Origin: Nostoc sp. NMS9
Lineage (GTDB): Bacteria > Cyanobacteriota > Cyanobacteriia > Cyanobacteriales > Nostocaceae
Direction of reading: 5' to 3'
Assembly (NCBI RefSeq): GCF_017114995.1
Contig: NZ_JABXKL010000022.1
Coordinates: 1-55,329, forward strand
Length of the DNA stretch: 55,329 nt
Below the pieces are notes generated by a model. That model worked only from the letters and a program-made list of their open reading frames with translations, searched no databases and had not been told where the DNA came from. Shown one piece after another: positions 35,376 to 45,272 of the stretch. Position 1 is the stretch's first letter. Each line of letters begins with the position of its first letter. The translations under genes were made by a program, and so were the position numbers.

Positions 35376-35403
35376 GCGATGTCACGACAGGCTACGCCTA
35401 CGC
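35376..35403. repeat. dispersed repeat GCGATGTC..CTACGCC
   Basis: GCGATGTCACGACAGGCTAC followed by GCCTACGC matches the block inside the gene at 41940-41976 except for small changes. Confidence 0.7.
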
Positions 35404-35410
35404 AACTTAA

Positions 35411-35905
35411 TCAAGCAGGATCAAACTTCAGCGAAACACCGTTCATGCAGTAGCGCTTACCAGTGGGTGCAGGACCATCATCAAAAACATGACCCAGATG
35501 ACCACCACAGCGACTACAATGCACTTCAGTTCTGCTCATAAACAACGACTTGTCTACAGTAGTGGCGATCGCACCTTCAATTGGATTAAAGAAGCTAGGC
35601 CAGCCAGTACCACTATTAAATTTGGTATCAGATGTAAACAGTGGTAGTTCACAGGCGGCACAATAATAAGTGCCTTGGTCGTATTCCTTATCCAATGGAC
35701 TGGTGTAAGGGCGTTCAGTTCCATGTTTACGCAAAACATTAAACTGTTCTGGCGTTAAAATCGTGCGCCATTCTGACTCCGGTTTGGTAACTTCAAATCC
35801 ACTCTGAGAAGTTGTCATTGCCTGTGACCCCCAATTGATATACCTTGATAACAATGCTGTGCCGACTATGACTGCACTAGCCTGTAAAAAATAGCGTTTG
35901 TCCAT
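35411..35905 (-). CDS. msrB: peptide-methionine (R)-S-oxide reductase with N-terminal anchor
   Basis: About 164 residues from ATG 35905 (a GTG at 35935 would add 10). The N-terminal DKRYFLQASAVIVGTALLSR is a signal or membrane anchor, so the enzyme should act outside the cytoplasm. The SelR domain has both zinc CxxC pairs (CAAC, CSRC), FNSGTGWPSF, VHCSRCGGHLGHVFDDG and the catalytic Cys in RYCMNG. MsrB reduces the R-sulfoxide of methionine. No MsrA is adjacent. Confidence 0.94.
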   Translation of the reverse strand: MDKRYFLQASAVIVGTALLSRYINWGSQAMTTSQSGFEVTKPESEWRTILTPEQFNVLRKHGTERPYTSPLDKEYDQGTYYCAACELPLFTSDTKFNSGTGWPSFFNPIEGAIATTVDKSLFMSRTEVHCSRCGGHLGHVFDDGPAPTGKRYCMNGVSLKFDPA

Positions 35906-36138
35906 ATATCTATTATTTTCTATTTTCCGGTTCACTGGGCAATCGATTCCAGTACGGAATTCCCTACATGAATGACTATAATCAGCGATCGCTCTGAATT
36001 ATCCCTGATAAACTGATTAAAATTGGCTAAGAAACAACAAATTATTTTTCAAGAAAATATTAGGCGGCAATCCGATCGATTTGACCTAATTTTGGACAAT
36101 ACAAGTATAGTTTTCAACTAGAGCATAACGATAGATAA

Positions 36139-36669
36139 TCAATCATCTTCATCAGAGGTGGTTGTAAGATCCTGATTAGTCCCCTGTTTACCCTGACTCG
36201 TCAGAAATACAAATACGCGATTGAGGCGCTTCACCCCACTTAGGGTAATCAGAGTCAGTAAGCCTCCCAATAATCCCATTTGCCATAGACCACAACCAAT
36301 TGCAGCCCCCAATCCGGCCGCCGTCCAGACACAGGCGGCTGTAGTTAAACCCTTTACTTTTGGCGTTGCAGATTTTCTCGGAGACTCTTGTAAAATCAAT
36401 CCGGCTCCGAGAAATCCAACCCCGGTAGCTACACCTTGAATTGTGCGACTCAGTGCATTGGTAGCAGCATAGGGACTCTCGCCCTCAGCCTGCAAAGGAA
36501 TCATCACGAATAGTGCTGCCCCCATACTCACGAGCATAAATGTTCTCATCCCTGCCGGTCTACCCCCTTGCTGACGGTTAAATCCAATCAAGCAACCAAC
36601 CAGGAGCGCCAAAGACAATCTAAACGCTATATGTGGCCAATCGTTGGCAGCAATAAACATCGACCCCAT
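36139..36669 (-). CDS. MgtC/SapB family membrane protein
   Basis: A 176-residue inner-membrane protein with four to five hydrophobic segments in the first 150 residues. Family marks: LLVGCLIGFNRQQGGRPAGM (with the conserved RT following) and GVGFLGAGLI. The C-terminal tail is short and acidic (TTTSDEDD), shorter than in MgtC proteins with an ACT-like domain. The family helps under magnesium limitation in some bacteria. AGGAG lies 9 bases before the ATG. A single gene. Confidence 0.88.
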   Translation of the reverse strand: MGSMFIAANDWPHIAFRLSLALLVGCLIGFNRQQGGRPAGMRTFMLVSMGAALFVMIPLQAEGESPYAATNALSRTIQGVATGVGFLGAGLILQESPRKSATPKVKGLTTAACVWTAAGLGAAIGCGLWQMGLLGGLLTLITLSGVKRLNRVFVFLTSQGKQGTNQDLTTTSDEDD

Positions 36670-37071
36670 TGCCTTATTTCTCCTAGAGACAGAACGGAAT
36701 TTTGCGCCTATTGCCAGTGGACTGGATAGCTACCCACGTTTATAGCTGAAAACTAAGTACATTAAGTCAATCAGCTTGGCGTACATTAAGGTTAATTTAA
36801 CAGAAGGTTAGGCATAAGTAAACTAATATACACAAAGATGCTATTGCTGTATTCTTCCTAGAGAAAGAAAGAAGGAGGCAGGGGTATGCCCAATGTCCCA
36901 ATTCCCAATTTTTTTTAATCGCTAGCTTATTGAACACTGCCTAATATACATTGGTCTGATAGAGATACCGGAGTTTTCTGAAAAACTTCTTCTTTGGTTA
37001 AGTAGAATGTGATACTCTAAAAACTATAAATAATGGTAATTCGATATAATTACCGTAGTTTTAAGGTATTC

Positions 37072-37158
37072 ATGCAGCTACTATGGTTCATCCCAACCCA
37101 CGGCGACGGACGTTACCTTGCAACTGCTACAGGCGGACGGGCAGTAAGCTTTCCTTCT
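37072..37158 (+). pseudogene. 5' remnant of an alkanesulfonate monooxygenase gene (ssuD)
   Basis: The frame encodes MQLLWFIPTHGDGRYLATAT then GGRAV, which is the start of SsuD-type FMNH2-dependent alkanesulfonate monooxygenases. After about 28 codons similarity stops and the rest of the roughly 380-codon gene is gone. An inverted repeat GGTAATTCGATATAATTACC (37035-37054) lies just upstream and may be the old promoter or operator. The neighbouring minus-strand gene is a TauD-like sulfonate dioxygenase, consistent with a former sulfonate-use locus. Confidence 0.65.
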
Positions 37159-37274
37159 TTATCCCAGCAATCCAGGTACTCAGTTAGTGTACGGGCGGCA
37201 GGTCAAGAAGCCTGTAAAGCGTCCTGTCGTGGATGTTCGCTTTCGTCACGCTCACTTATTCCTGAATGGACGAC

Positions 37275-37417
37275 AGACAGTTATTAATCTTAATGGTATC
37301 CGTGAAACAATCGCCCATAAGTGGGACAGAACTGAAGATGAATTTGATGGGGTCAAGGGAAGCGTAAAGGATCTTCAAAGCTTTCTGCAAAAGAGAGATG
37401 ATTTTAACATCTGCTGA
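37275..37417 (+). pseudogene. 3' fragment of a small gene, CsbD-like by pattern
   Basis: The frame ends GIRETIAHKWDRTEDEFDGV then KGSVKDLQSFLQKRDDF. The spacing W-D-x-T-x-D-E-F-x-x-x-x-G-x-x-x-x-L-x-x-x-L-Q resembles the CsbD stress-protein fold, but the match is weak. There is no credible start; the upstream codons are of another character. It looks like a fusion of fragments left after a deletion that also removed most of ssuD. Confidence 0.35.
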
Positions 37418-37588
37418 ATTAACTCACTGGGGATTCACTCAAAAGAAACGATCGAAATCTTCTCATGAATCATTCGGAGTTGCTGTAAAAATTACTTAAT
37501 GCTACACAAATAAATTTATATTTCGCTAAATACTTCAGTAGGTAAACTGGGCTACGAACAGCGCAGCCCTTGTTTACCACTTTGTAGC

Positions 37589-38557
37589 TTATGAAAGCGC
37601 TGGTGCTGCTTCTAACTTCTCAGCTTTGTTCTTCAATACGGTTGGTAGTTCGCTATTGAACGCCTCACCTTCAACCACTTGCGATCGGAAACCATCGGGA
37701 CCAACTGGAACATCGCCCGTGATGGTGGTGCGATAGAGGACGCGCTCGACTTCCAGATGATCCAAATCTTGAGGAGCCAAATGGGAAGTGGCGCGGTTGT
37801 CCCAGAACGCAATGTCACCGTTATTCCAGCGGAAGCGGGTAGTGTAGGCGGGCTTGGCGATCTGGTTGAAGAACAACTCAAGCAGTAGATCGCTCTCTTG
37901 TCGTGATACGTCGATAATGTGCGAGGTGAAGCCAGGATTGACGTACAATGCGCGTTCACCAGTCTCAGGATGAACCCTTACTACTGGGTGGATTGAAACC
38001 AGGGGATTGGCTGCGATGCGCTGGGCAATCTTGCTGTTGCTGGGGAAATTCAAACGCGCATTGAAGCGATGTTCGGCTTTTAATGTATCTGCAAAGGCCC
38101 GTAGGGGTGCTGACAGACCCTCGTAGGCTGCGACTAGATTTGTCCATTGTGTGTCACCACCGAAGCTAGGGACATTAACCGCACGCAAAATTGACGCCGC
38201 AGGTGGGTTGACAACTGCTGTGACATCGGTGTGCCAACGGCTCTCGTAGCTGGAACGGCGCAGACCATTGCGCCGCTCGTAACGGCTGCGGTCAATGGGC
38301 AGGATTTCTGAGAAGCCTTCAATCGGCTCATCTTCGTGGGGATGTGCGTAAGTCACTTCACCGAAACGAGCCGTGAATGCAATCTGTGCCGCATGATCGA
38401 TGTTTTGACCGCGAAAGAACACGACTTTCCACTTCAATAGTGCTTGACGAATTTCTTTGACTGCATCATCGTGCAAAGGACGCGACAGGTCTACGCCGCT
38501 GATTTCGGCACCGATGAAACCTGCTACCTGTTTGACTTCAATGTGTTTGTTGCTCAT
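37589..38557 (-). CDS. TauD/TfdA family Fe(II)/2-oxoglutarate dioxygenase
   Basis: About 322 residues from ATG 38557, which has GGAGA just upstream (an upstream in-frame start at 38614 lacks one). The Fe(II) triad is visible: HxD in SRWHTDVTAVVNPP and the distal His in FWDNRATSHLAPQDL, with the 2-oxoglutarate-binding Arg in the following YRTTI region. The family oxidises taurine, alkylsulfates or aryloxyalkanoates. A nearby ssuD remnant favours a sulfonate or sulfate ester. No transporter genes remain. Confidence 0.9.
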   Translation of the reverse strand: MSNKHIEVKQVAGFIGAEISGVDLSRPLHDDAVKEIRQALLKWKVVFFRGQNIDHAAQIAFTARFGEVTYAHPHEDEPIEGFSEILPIDRSRYERRNGLRRSSYESRWHTDVTAVVNPPAASILRAVNVPSFGGDTQWTNLVAAYEGLSAPLRAFADTLKAEHRFNARLNFPSNSKIAQRIAANPLVSIHPVVRVHPETGERALYVNPGFTSHIIDVSRQESDLLLELFFNQIAKPAYTTRFRWNNGDIAFWDNRATSHLAPQDLDHLEVERVLYRTTITGDVPVGPDGFRSQVVEGEAFNSELPTVLKNKAEKLEAAPALS

Positions 38558-38614
38558 GTCAATTCTCCATAATTTGATCGATAGAGCGATGTTCGCAAGC
38601 GATCGCAATGACAA

Positions 38615-39191
38615 TTATCATACTATAAACCGATAGATTTACAGTAGTATCTACTTGCAGTATTTTAGACTGCTGGAACAACGGTCGATTTAGTCCAAGC
38701 AAGGGCAAGTTAAAATTCGCAACACAGATTAAGAAGCAAGCTACGTAATTAAATGGGTATAGAGCAAGCACTAAATTTTTGCTACAAGTGCCTTTTTTGG
38801 AACTTACAACGATTCCACAATAGCCTCTCTGTATTCTTCGCTACTCACAGGCGTATTTATAATACTTTTATATAAACTTTATAAAATCTTTTTATTTGTA
38901 ACACCAGTATTTGATTGATTGATTAATTTATACTATAAGATGACAAAAAAACAATTATATTTACTATAAATATAGTTTTGCCCAAAGCTGCAAAACAAAT
39001 ACTGGTTAAAAATAAAATAATACCTTGTATTTATTTTTTCATTTTTAAATTATATAAATAAATCCTAATTTTAGTCCCCTCTCCTATTTCAAGATACTAA
39101 TTTTATTTTTTCATTAGCACCAAGCTAATAACAAATTATGAGTTGCCTTTTTACTAACGTTGATTAAGGCTTTGAGGAAATTAAAAACTAC
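38615..39191. other. AT-rich gap between divergent genes
   Basis: Very AT-rich, no gene seen. It should carry the promoters of the dioxygenase (minus) and the glycosyltransferase (plus). No clear repeat or operator noticed. Confidence 0.5.
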
Positions 39192-40784
39192 ATGAAAAAG
39201 CAACTATCACAGAAATGGACTATTTCTAAATATTGGTTACGTTTTTTAATTATCATCCTATTAGTAATAGGCGTATTTTTTCGCTTCGTCAATATTGACA
39301 AAAAAATTTATTGGGGTGATGAAGTTCTGTCATCATTACGCATATCTGGCTATAGGCAGTCAGAAATGAAAATGCAATTAGGTAATGGTCGTTTGATTGG
39401 CATAGAAGATTTACATAAATACCAGTATCCTAATTCTGAAAAAAATGTAATTGATACAATTAAAGGGCTTATTTTAGAAGATTCGCAGATTTTGCCACTA
39501 TACATCTTGATTACCCGATTTTGGGTAGAGTGCTTTGGCAATTCTATAGCAGCGATCAGAAGTTTTTCGGCATTTATTAGTCTGCTTACCTTTCCTTGTC
39601 TTTATTGGCTATGTCAAGAATTATTTGAGTCTTCACTAGTAGGGTGGATAGCCATCGGGTTAGTAGCCATTTCACCTATTCATATCGTGTATTCACAAGA
39701 AGCGCGATCGTACAGTTTAGGGATAGTAGCCATCTTAATGTCGAGCGTAGCACTGCTGCGAGCCATGCGCCTTCAAACAAATGTTAGTTGGTGCATTTAT
39801 GTAGCAACATTATCAATAGGGTTTTATACTCATCTATTTTTTATCTTGGTTGCTTTTGCACAGGGAATTTATGTAGTTGTAATCGAAGGTTTCCGATTGA
39901 GTAAAATATCGATTTCCTACGTACTATCATTGCTTGCGGGGTTTATAACTTTTGTACCTTGGATTTGGATTATTATTACCAATCCTCAGCCTGAAGCAGT
40001 CACTTGGGCGAATACTAAACAAACATTATTGATGTTAGCTACAAGGTGGGCTGGTATCTTTAGCCGTGCGTTTCTTGATTTAGGTATTAGTCCTAACGAA
40101 CCGGGAAAACTTAAGTTTGCCTTAATTCCTTTTATTTTAATGATTTTAGCTTTAATCAGCTACTCAATTTATTTTGTGTGTCGAAAAACCTCTAAAAAAG
40201 TTTGGTTATTTGTCTTAACCTTAATTGGATCTGTAGGGCTTCCTTTACTGATAACAGATTTCGTATTTCAAAAACGATTTGCTACTAGTCGATATACACT
40301 TCCTTCAATTTTAGGTATACAGTTAGCTGTTGCTTACCTATTTACCACTAAGATTGCGTCTATTTCTACTAAAGCTTGGCAAAAAAAGTTTTGGTCACTT
40401 GTCGCGTTTATGGTAGTTATGGGCGAAGTTGTATCTTGTATGGTTCACTCTCAAACGCAGATTTGGTGGAACCAATTCCCTGAAAAATACCAAGAATATC
40501 CTAAAATTGCTAATATTATTAATCAAGGGAAGAAACCACTTTTAATTAGTGATGAGGATAACATTATTCCACCGCTACAAGTACTTAGTGAATTAATCAA
40601 CCCAAAAGTGCAATTTCAAATTGTAGGAAAAAATCAGTTACCAGAGATTACTAATGGCTTTACTGACATATTTTTGTTCTTGTTCGAGCCATCTGACTTT
40701 TTAAAAGCTGGAATTGAAAAAGTTTATAACTCAAAGTTACAGCAGGTAAACCACTATCTCTGGAAAATAACAAAACCTAATTAA
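39192..40784 (+). CDS. ArnT/PMT-like (GT39-type) membrane glycosyltransferase
   Basis: A 530-residue polytopic protein with about eleven membrane segments. The first periplasmic loop carries IYWGDEVLSSL, matching the acidic D/E active-site motif of GT39/GT83 enzymes that use polyprenyl-phosphate sugars. The second landmark is VYSQEARSYSLGIV (the QEAR motif of loop 3), also typical. A C-terminal soluble domain of about 120 residues follows. AGGAA lies 10 bases before the ATG. The acceptor (protein, lipid or polysaccharide) is unknown. A single gene. Confidence 0.85.
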   Translation: MKKQLSQKWTISKYWLRFLIIILLVIGVFFRFVNIDKKIYWGDEVLSSLRISGYRQSEMKMQLGNGRLIGIEDLHKYQYPNSEKNVIDTIKGLILEDSQILPLYILITRFWVECFGNSIAAIRSFSAFISLLTFPCLYWLCQELFESSLVGWIAIGLVAISPIHIVYSQEARSYSLGIVAILMSSVALLRAMRLQTNVSWCIYVATLSIGFYTHLFFILVAFAQGIYVVVIEGFRLSKISISYVLSLLAGFITFVPWIWIIITNPQPEAVTWANTKQTLLMLATRWAGIFSRAFLDLGISPNEPGKLKFALIPFILMILALISYSIYFVCRKTSKKVWLFVLTLIGSVGLPLLITDFVFQKRFATSRYTLPSILGIQLAVAYLFTTKIASISTKAWQKKFWSLVAFMVVMGEVVSCMVHSQTQIWWNQFPEKYQEYPKIANIINQGKKPLLISDEDNIIPPLQVLSELINPKVQFQIVGKNQLPEITNGFTDIFLFLFEPSDFLKAGIEKVYNSKLQQVNHYLWKITKPN

Positions 40785-41084
40785 ACCAAGTACACGGGCA
40801 TATCTAGGGGTTGGGAGATTGCAAGGTGGAAAATAAAAGCAGACATGGCATTTGAATATTGCTTGTAAGTTAAAAATCAATATACTTGGATTAAGGGTTA
40901 TTGGTGTAGATAATTGGTCTTGAAAGACGCGATAAATCGCGTCTCTACATTAGGGTTTTGGACTTATCTGAACTGTATTGGGTTAAAAATTAATATCAAT
41001 TAGCCTTATAAGTGACACAGTTAGAGCAAAAATATACTTTAATTAAACAAATAATTTAAGTATATACTTGTACTGCTGCCGCTT
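40785..41084. other. intergenic gap with a small hairpin
   Basis: AGACGCGAT and ATCGCGTCT flank AA near 40925-40944. It is a short hairpin of a repeat type seen degenerate at about 47122-47141. No gene. Confidence 0.55.
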
Positions 41085-44000
41085 ATGTCATCGCCCCTGG
41101 AGCGCCCGCTAAAAATTGAAATCAGACTGCCATCTTCACATCCTCAATTATTAGAAGGACTGGATATATGGCTGCGTTTAGGTCTAATATCTGATGCCCA
41201 AGTCAGGCAGTTATGTCGAGAGTTTCTGGTGTGTGCGGTGGTGTTGCAACCCCAGGCTGAAGCTCAAACAAAGGTAGTATTTGCAACTTCCGACCCCGTG
41301 CAGCAGTTGCCTATAGGAGCTTTACAATCTAGTAGCGGTAAACAACCACAACAAAAACCAGCAAAACCCAACTTTATCGGCACAATGTTGCAGTCCTTGG
41401 GGGCAGAACTGAGTGTCCGTTGGCTACTTTTTCTAGGGGTTTTCCTGGTAGTGGTATCCTCTGGGGTGCTGGCTGCTAGTCAATGGGCGAGGTTCCCCGC
41501 TTCTGGGCAATACGGGGTTTTATTTGCTTATACTTTGAGTTTTTGGGGATTAAGCTTTTGGGCGACTAGGCAAGATAACCTCAGATTGACGGCTCAGACA
41601 TTGCTGATTGCCACTCTTTTGTTAGTGCCAGTGAATTTTTGGGCAATTGATAGCTTTCGGTTATGGCAAAATCCTGTGGATTGGATTGTAGTTGCGATCG
41701 CCTGTCCTACCCTGACTGCTATAACTGTTTTACTCTCCAAAAATCGGACTATTTTTACCAATTTACATACTGGCAAATTACCTCTGGTAAATATTTTAGG
41801 GCTGAGTTATCTGCATTGGGGTTGGCAGTTAAGAGGATTTCCCTTAATTGCTGTTTATCTGGCAACGCTCATCACAACTATCATTACCGTTTATCACAAT
41901 CTTTTCCAAGAGCCTCATACTGGCAGCGAGGAAGATCGGGGCGATGTCTACGACGGGCTACGCCTACGCCGTAGGTTAAGTATTAGTTTACCTGCTGCTG
42001 TAATTATTTATTCTTTAATAGTATTGTTGGTGCGGGCAATTTTTGTTACCAAGGTAGATGTCACACTGTTGGGGTTAGCTATTGGCATTTGCGGCTGGTT
42101 GATGACTTGGTTAGCACAGCAGGGAAGGGGAGCAGGGGGGCAGGGGAGCAGGGGAGCAGGGGAAGCGGGGGAAGTAACATTAATATACTCCTCATCTTCC
42201 TTATCTCCCTCATCTCTTTTACTCTGGGAAAGACTTGGGGACGTTTTACTCTTTCTGGGTTGGGTGGTATCGGTAGTAAATCATCCTTGGCAAGCAATAG
42301 CTGTAAGTGCTTTAGGTTTGTGGTTTGTGGGGAGTCGCTTGCGGCGATACAGTTTAAAGCGAGACTTTGCAGCGGTTTTTGTCATCGGCTTAGAGACGAT
42401 TTGGCTAGGTTGGCGATTAGTACCTGATAACTTACAGAAATTAGCGATCGCAACTAGCACCCAACTCACCAATTCTCAAAATGAACCTTGGGCGCTACTG
42501 GGTATAGCTTTACTTCCCTACGTAATTTTGATGGTGGCGCTTACAGATAGTTTGTATCGCAGTCAAAAGCGAGAATTAGCTAAATTTGGCGAACTGCTCA
42601 CCCTGTTATTTGGAGCTTTTTTAACAACGATCGCTATAGCAAATCCGGCATTGCGATCGCTAAATCTGCTATTTTCCACCGCCACTCTCGCATTCGTTAC
42701 TCAACGCCGCTCCCCCTCATCCCTTCCCCTGGTATACCTAACTCACATCATGGGGGTGCTGACGTTTTGCTTTACGATTAATTGGTTATTCCCCAGCCTG
42801 AGTCAACAAGCCTGGGCAAGTATTTTATTGGCTCTCATGGTTGCAGAATGGCGATTTAGCTTGGAGGAAGGACTATGGCAACGTAGTGCATGGGACATCG
42901 GTTTAGGATTAGCCGCAGCGAGTTTTTTCCTCTTGTGGATGAATGCAGAATCATCTTGGTATGGCATAGCTGATAGCCGATCTGATTGGGGAGTTTTATG
43001 GCTAGTTACGCCTTTAGCTTTGACGGGTGTTGCCAATGCCACAATTATAGAGCGGCGGATTACTAGCCGTTACTTGAGTGTTTTGGCTGTGATAGTTGCC
43101 CAGCTACTAACTTTACAGCTACCAGGAATCAGATTAATTGGTTTGGCTGTAGGTGCTGGATTGATGTTTGCAAATACGCACTATTTGCGGAACCAAGTAT
43201 CTGCGGTAATTACAGAAGGATTTGTTTTAAGTTTCATTGGGGCGTTGCTGTGGACGGGTGTACCTGGTTTACCTCGCCTAGCGGTAGCAGGTTGGTTTGT
43301 CGCCGGAGCGATCGCAACTCTAAGTCTATGGTTAGCGCGGACTGTTTTGAACCGACGTGGTAACGAATTAGCAGTTATCTATGCAGCCGCTAGCGATAAA
43401 TGGGCGATCGCCTTATGTGGTTTGGAATTATTAAGTTTGACACTGCACTCAGTGCTGATTTACCAAGGGTTTACTACTTCAGGATTTTTGTTCTTAATTG
43501 CTACTGCGATCGCCTTGGCAGCCATTGTTTATCGCAGTTGGCGAGAACCAACAAATTGGGCATTTTATGGGATTGGTTGGTGTTTGGAATTGTTGATTGC
43601 TCAGGTGCTAGGGTTGGGGGAACGCTCAATTATTAGAATTGCAATCGCAAACATCGCCTTGGGTTTAATTGCTCAACTTGTCGGCGAGTGGTGGCGACGA
43701 CAACATCAATTAGAAAGGTTTCCTAGCAGCCTGCACATTTTGCCATTAATTTATGGTGCATTTAGTATATTGCTGCGTTTGGACACCTTCACTGAGTGGA
43801 CAGGTTTGTATTCCTTGGGTGCAGCTTTAATTGTTATTGGCGTGGGGCGACGGCGCGAAAATTTCAAACCCTTGCTGTATTTAGGAATTATTGGCGTATC
43901 AATTTCTGCTTATGAACTTTTGTTTTATCAAATGTCACAAGCTTCAGGAGGAGCATTAGGTGATGGATTAATTGCCATGTCTGCCCTTGGCGCGAGTATC

Positions 44001-45062
44001 ATGTATGCTTACCGCATTCTGTCGCCAAGGCTAGTCAGTTACTTCCGCCTAACTCCCCAAGAATTGAAAAGAATTGCCCATATTCATTGGGTTTGGAGTA
44101 GTTGTTTATTAATGGCTGCTATTACTACACCCATTGGAATTAACCGTTTGGTGGGATTGGGAACTGGGGTATTTTTGATTCGCTATGCCATCTTTCAGGG
44201 ACGAAATTCACGCACTTCCCCCAGTTTCTTCGGAGGAATTACAATCGCCGAGATTTGGGTTTACCTTGGCTTATTAGAGGTAGCTGGCATGAGGATTTAT
44301 TGGCGGGAGACAGCAGTAGGGCGATTTTGGGCTGGGCCATTAGTTCCTTGGAATGGTGCGATCGCTTGTGTAGTAGCCTACTTTTTGTACATCCTACCTT
44401 GGGAAAATTGGAGTTGGTCTAAAAGACCTTGGCAACAAGCTGCATACATCACACCACTGATAATTTTATGGGAAACCAGACTGCAAACTTACCCCATTAC
44501 CTTAGTACTCGCAGCTGGATTCTACATCTTTTTAGCAAAGGTGGGTGAAAACATCCGTTTCACCTATATTAGTGTGGCGTTGATTGATTGGGCACTTTAT
44601 CGCTGGTTTGATTCCTTACGTTTGACTGATGCTTTGTGGTATGTAACACCAATTGGATTCTCACTGCTTTATATTGCTCAAGTAGATATCCAACTGAAGC
44701 TACCAGAGTACAAAATATCTCGTCATCTTCTGAGAGTGTTAGGGAGTGGTTTAATTTGTGGGTGGGCAATTTTATTTCATCAAAATACAGCTTGGATTCC
44801 GGGAATTTTTAGTCTCATCGCTATTTTTGCTGGATTAGCTTTACGAGTACGGGCTTTTCTCTACATTGGTACAGCCACTTTTTTAATTACTACAATCTAT
44901 CAATCAGTAATTTTCAGCTTGCAGTATTCCTTTTTAAAATGGGTTGTTGGCTTGTTCGTTGGCATTTTACTGATTTATATCGCCGCCAACTTTGAAACCC
45001 GTCGCGCTCAAATAACTTCCTTAATTCGTAGCGCCATTGATGAATTTCAATCATGGGAATAG
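41085..45062 (+). CDS. very large polytopic membrane protein (DUF2157-like)
   Basis: 1325 residues. The soluble N-terminus (LEGLDIWLRLGLISDAQVRQ) resembles the start of cyanobacterial DUF2157 proteins. From about residue 110 to the end it is a near-continuous series of more than 30 hydrophobic segments. No catalytic motif is visible; function unknown. Two loops hold dispersed-repeat DNA read in frame: residues about 285-297 (GDVYDGLRLRRR, from the repeat at 41940-41976) and about 345-363 (QGRGAGGQGSRGAGEAGE, from a GGAGCAGGGG tract at 42117-42172). Loops tolerate insertion here. The family name is tentative. Confidence 0.75.
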   Translation: MSSPLERPLKIEIRLPSSHPQLLEGLDIWLRLGLISDAQVRQLCREFLVCAVVLQPQAEAQTKVVFATSDPVQQLPIGALQSSSGKQPQQKPAKPNFIGTMLQSLGAELSVRWLLFLGVFLVVVSSGVLAASQWARFPASGQYGVLFAYTLSFWGLSFWATRQDNLRLTAQTLLIATLLLVPVNFWAIDSFRLWQNPVDWIVVAIACPTLTAITVLLSKNRTIFTNLHTGKLPLVNILGLSYLHWGWQLRGFPLIAVYLATLITTIITVYHNLFQEPHTGSEEDRGDVYDGLRLRRRLSISLPAAVIIYSLIVLLVRAIFVTKVDVTLLGLAIGICGWLMTWLAQQGRGAGGQGSRGAGEAGEVTLIYSSSSLSPSSLLLWERLGDVLLFLGWVVSVVNHPWQAIAVSALGLWFVGSRLRRYSLKRDFAAVFVIGLETIWLGWRLVPDNLQKLAIATSTQLTNSQNEPWALLGIALLPYVILMVALTDSLYRSQKRELAKFGELLTLLFGAFLTTIAIANPALRSLNLLFSTATLAFVTQRRSPSSLPLVYLTHIMGVLTFCFTINWLFPSLSQQAWASILLALMVAEWRFSLEEGLWQRSAWDIGLGLAAASFFLLWMNAESSWYGIADSRSDWGVLWLVTPLALTGVANATIIERRITSRYLSVLAVIVAQLLTLQLPGIRLIGLAVGAGLMFANTHYLRNQVSAVITEGFVLSFIGALLWTGVPGLPRLAVAGWFVAGAIATLSLWLARTVLNRRGNELAVIYAAASDKWAIALCGLELLSLTLHSVLIYQGFTTSGFLFLIATAIALAAIVYRSWREPTNWAFYGIGWCLELLIAQVLGLGERSIIRIAIANIALGLIAQLVGEWWRRQHQLERFPSSLHILPLIYGAFSILLRLDTFTEWTGLYSLGAALIVIGVGRRRENFKPLLYLGIIGVSISAYELLFYQMSQASGGALGDGLIAMSALGASIMYAYRILSPRLVSYFRLTPQELKRIAHIHWVWSSCLLMAAITTPIGINRLVGLGTGVFLIRYAIFQGRNSRTSPSFFGGITIAEIWVYLGLLEVAGMRIYWRETAVGRFWAGPLVPWNGAIACVVAYFLYILPWENWSWSKRPWQQAAYITPLIILWETRLQTYPITLVLAAGFYIFLAKVGENIRFTYISVALIDWALYRWFDSLRLTDALWYVTPIGFSLLYIAQVDIQLKLPEYKISRHLLRVLGSGLICGWAILFHQNTAWIPGIFSLIAIFAGLALRVRAFLYIGTATFLITTIYQSVIFSLQYSFLKWVVGLFVGILLIYIAANFETRRAQITSLIRSAIDEFQSWE

Positions 45063-45159
45063 GTAAGCTAAGGATTAAACTAATTAGACAGGCGATCGCA
45101 CTATCTGACTACTTGTATCAATTCTTTATGAAGATGCACCAAAGCATATTAGAAACGAA

Positions 45160-45235
45160 CTGCCTTTCCTTCGGAACGCTACGCGAACGCGCACCGTCTC
45201 GTAGAGAAGTGGCTTCCCGCAGGGTAGGACACAAA
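45160..45235. repeat. dispersed palindromic repeat
   Basis: TTCCTTCGGAACGCTACGCG, AACGCGCACCGTCTCGTAGA and GTGGCTTCCCGCAGGGTAGG follow one another. It belongs with the CTACGC/GCGAAC class of repeats at 31541 and 41940. The open frame that crosses it at 45053-45262 is not supported as a gene. Confidence 0.65.
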
Positions 45236-45272
45236 GAAAGAAAATTTGGCGCTGCTTCATAAAGAAATGATA

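Noticed and set aside
45053..45262. 69-codon frame after the large membrane protein
   Set aside because: Half of it is dispersed repeat DNA; no ribosome site.
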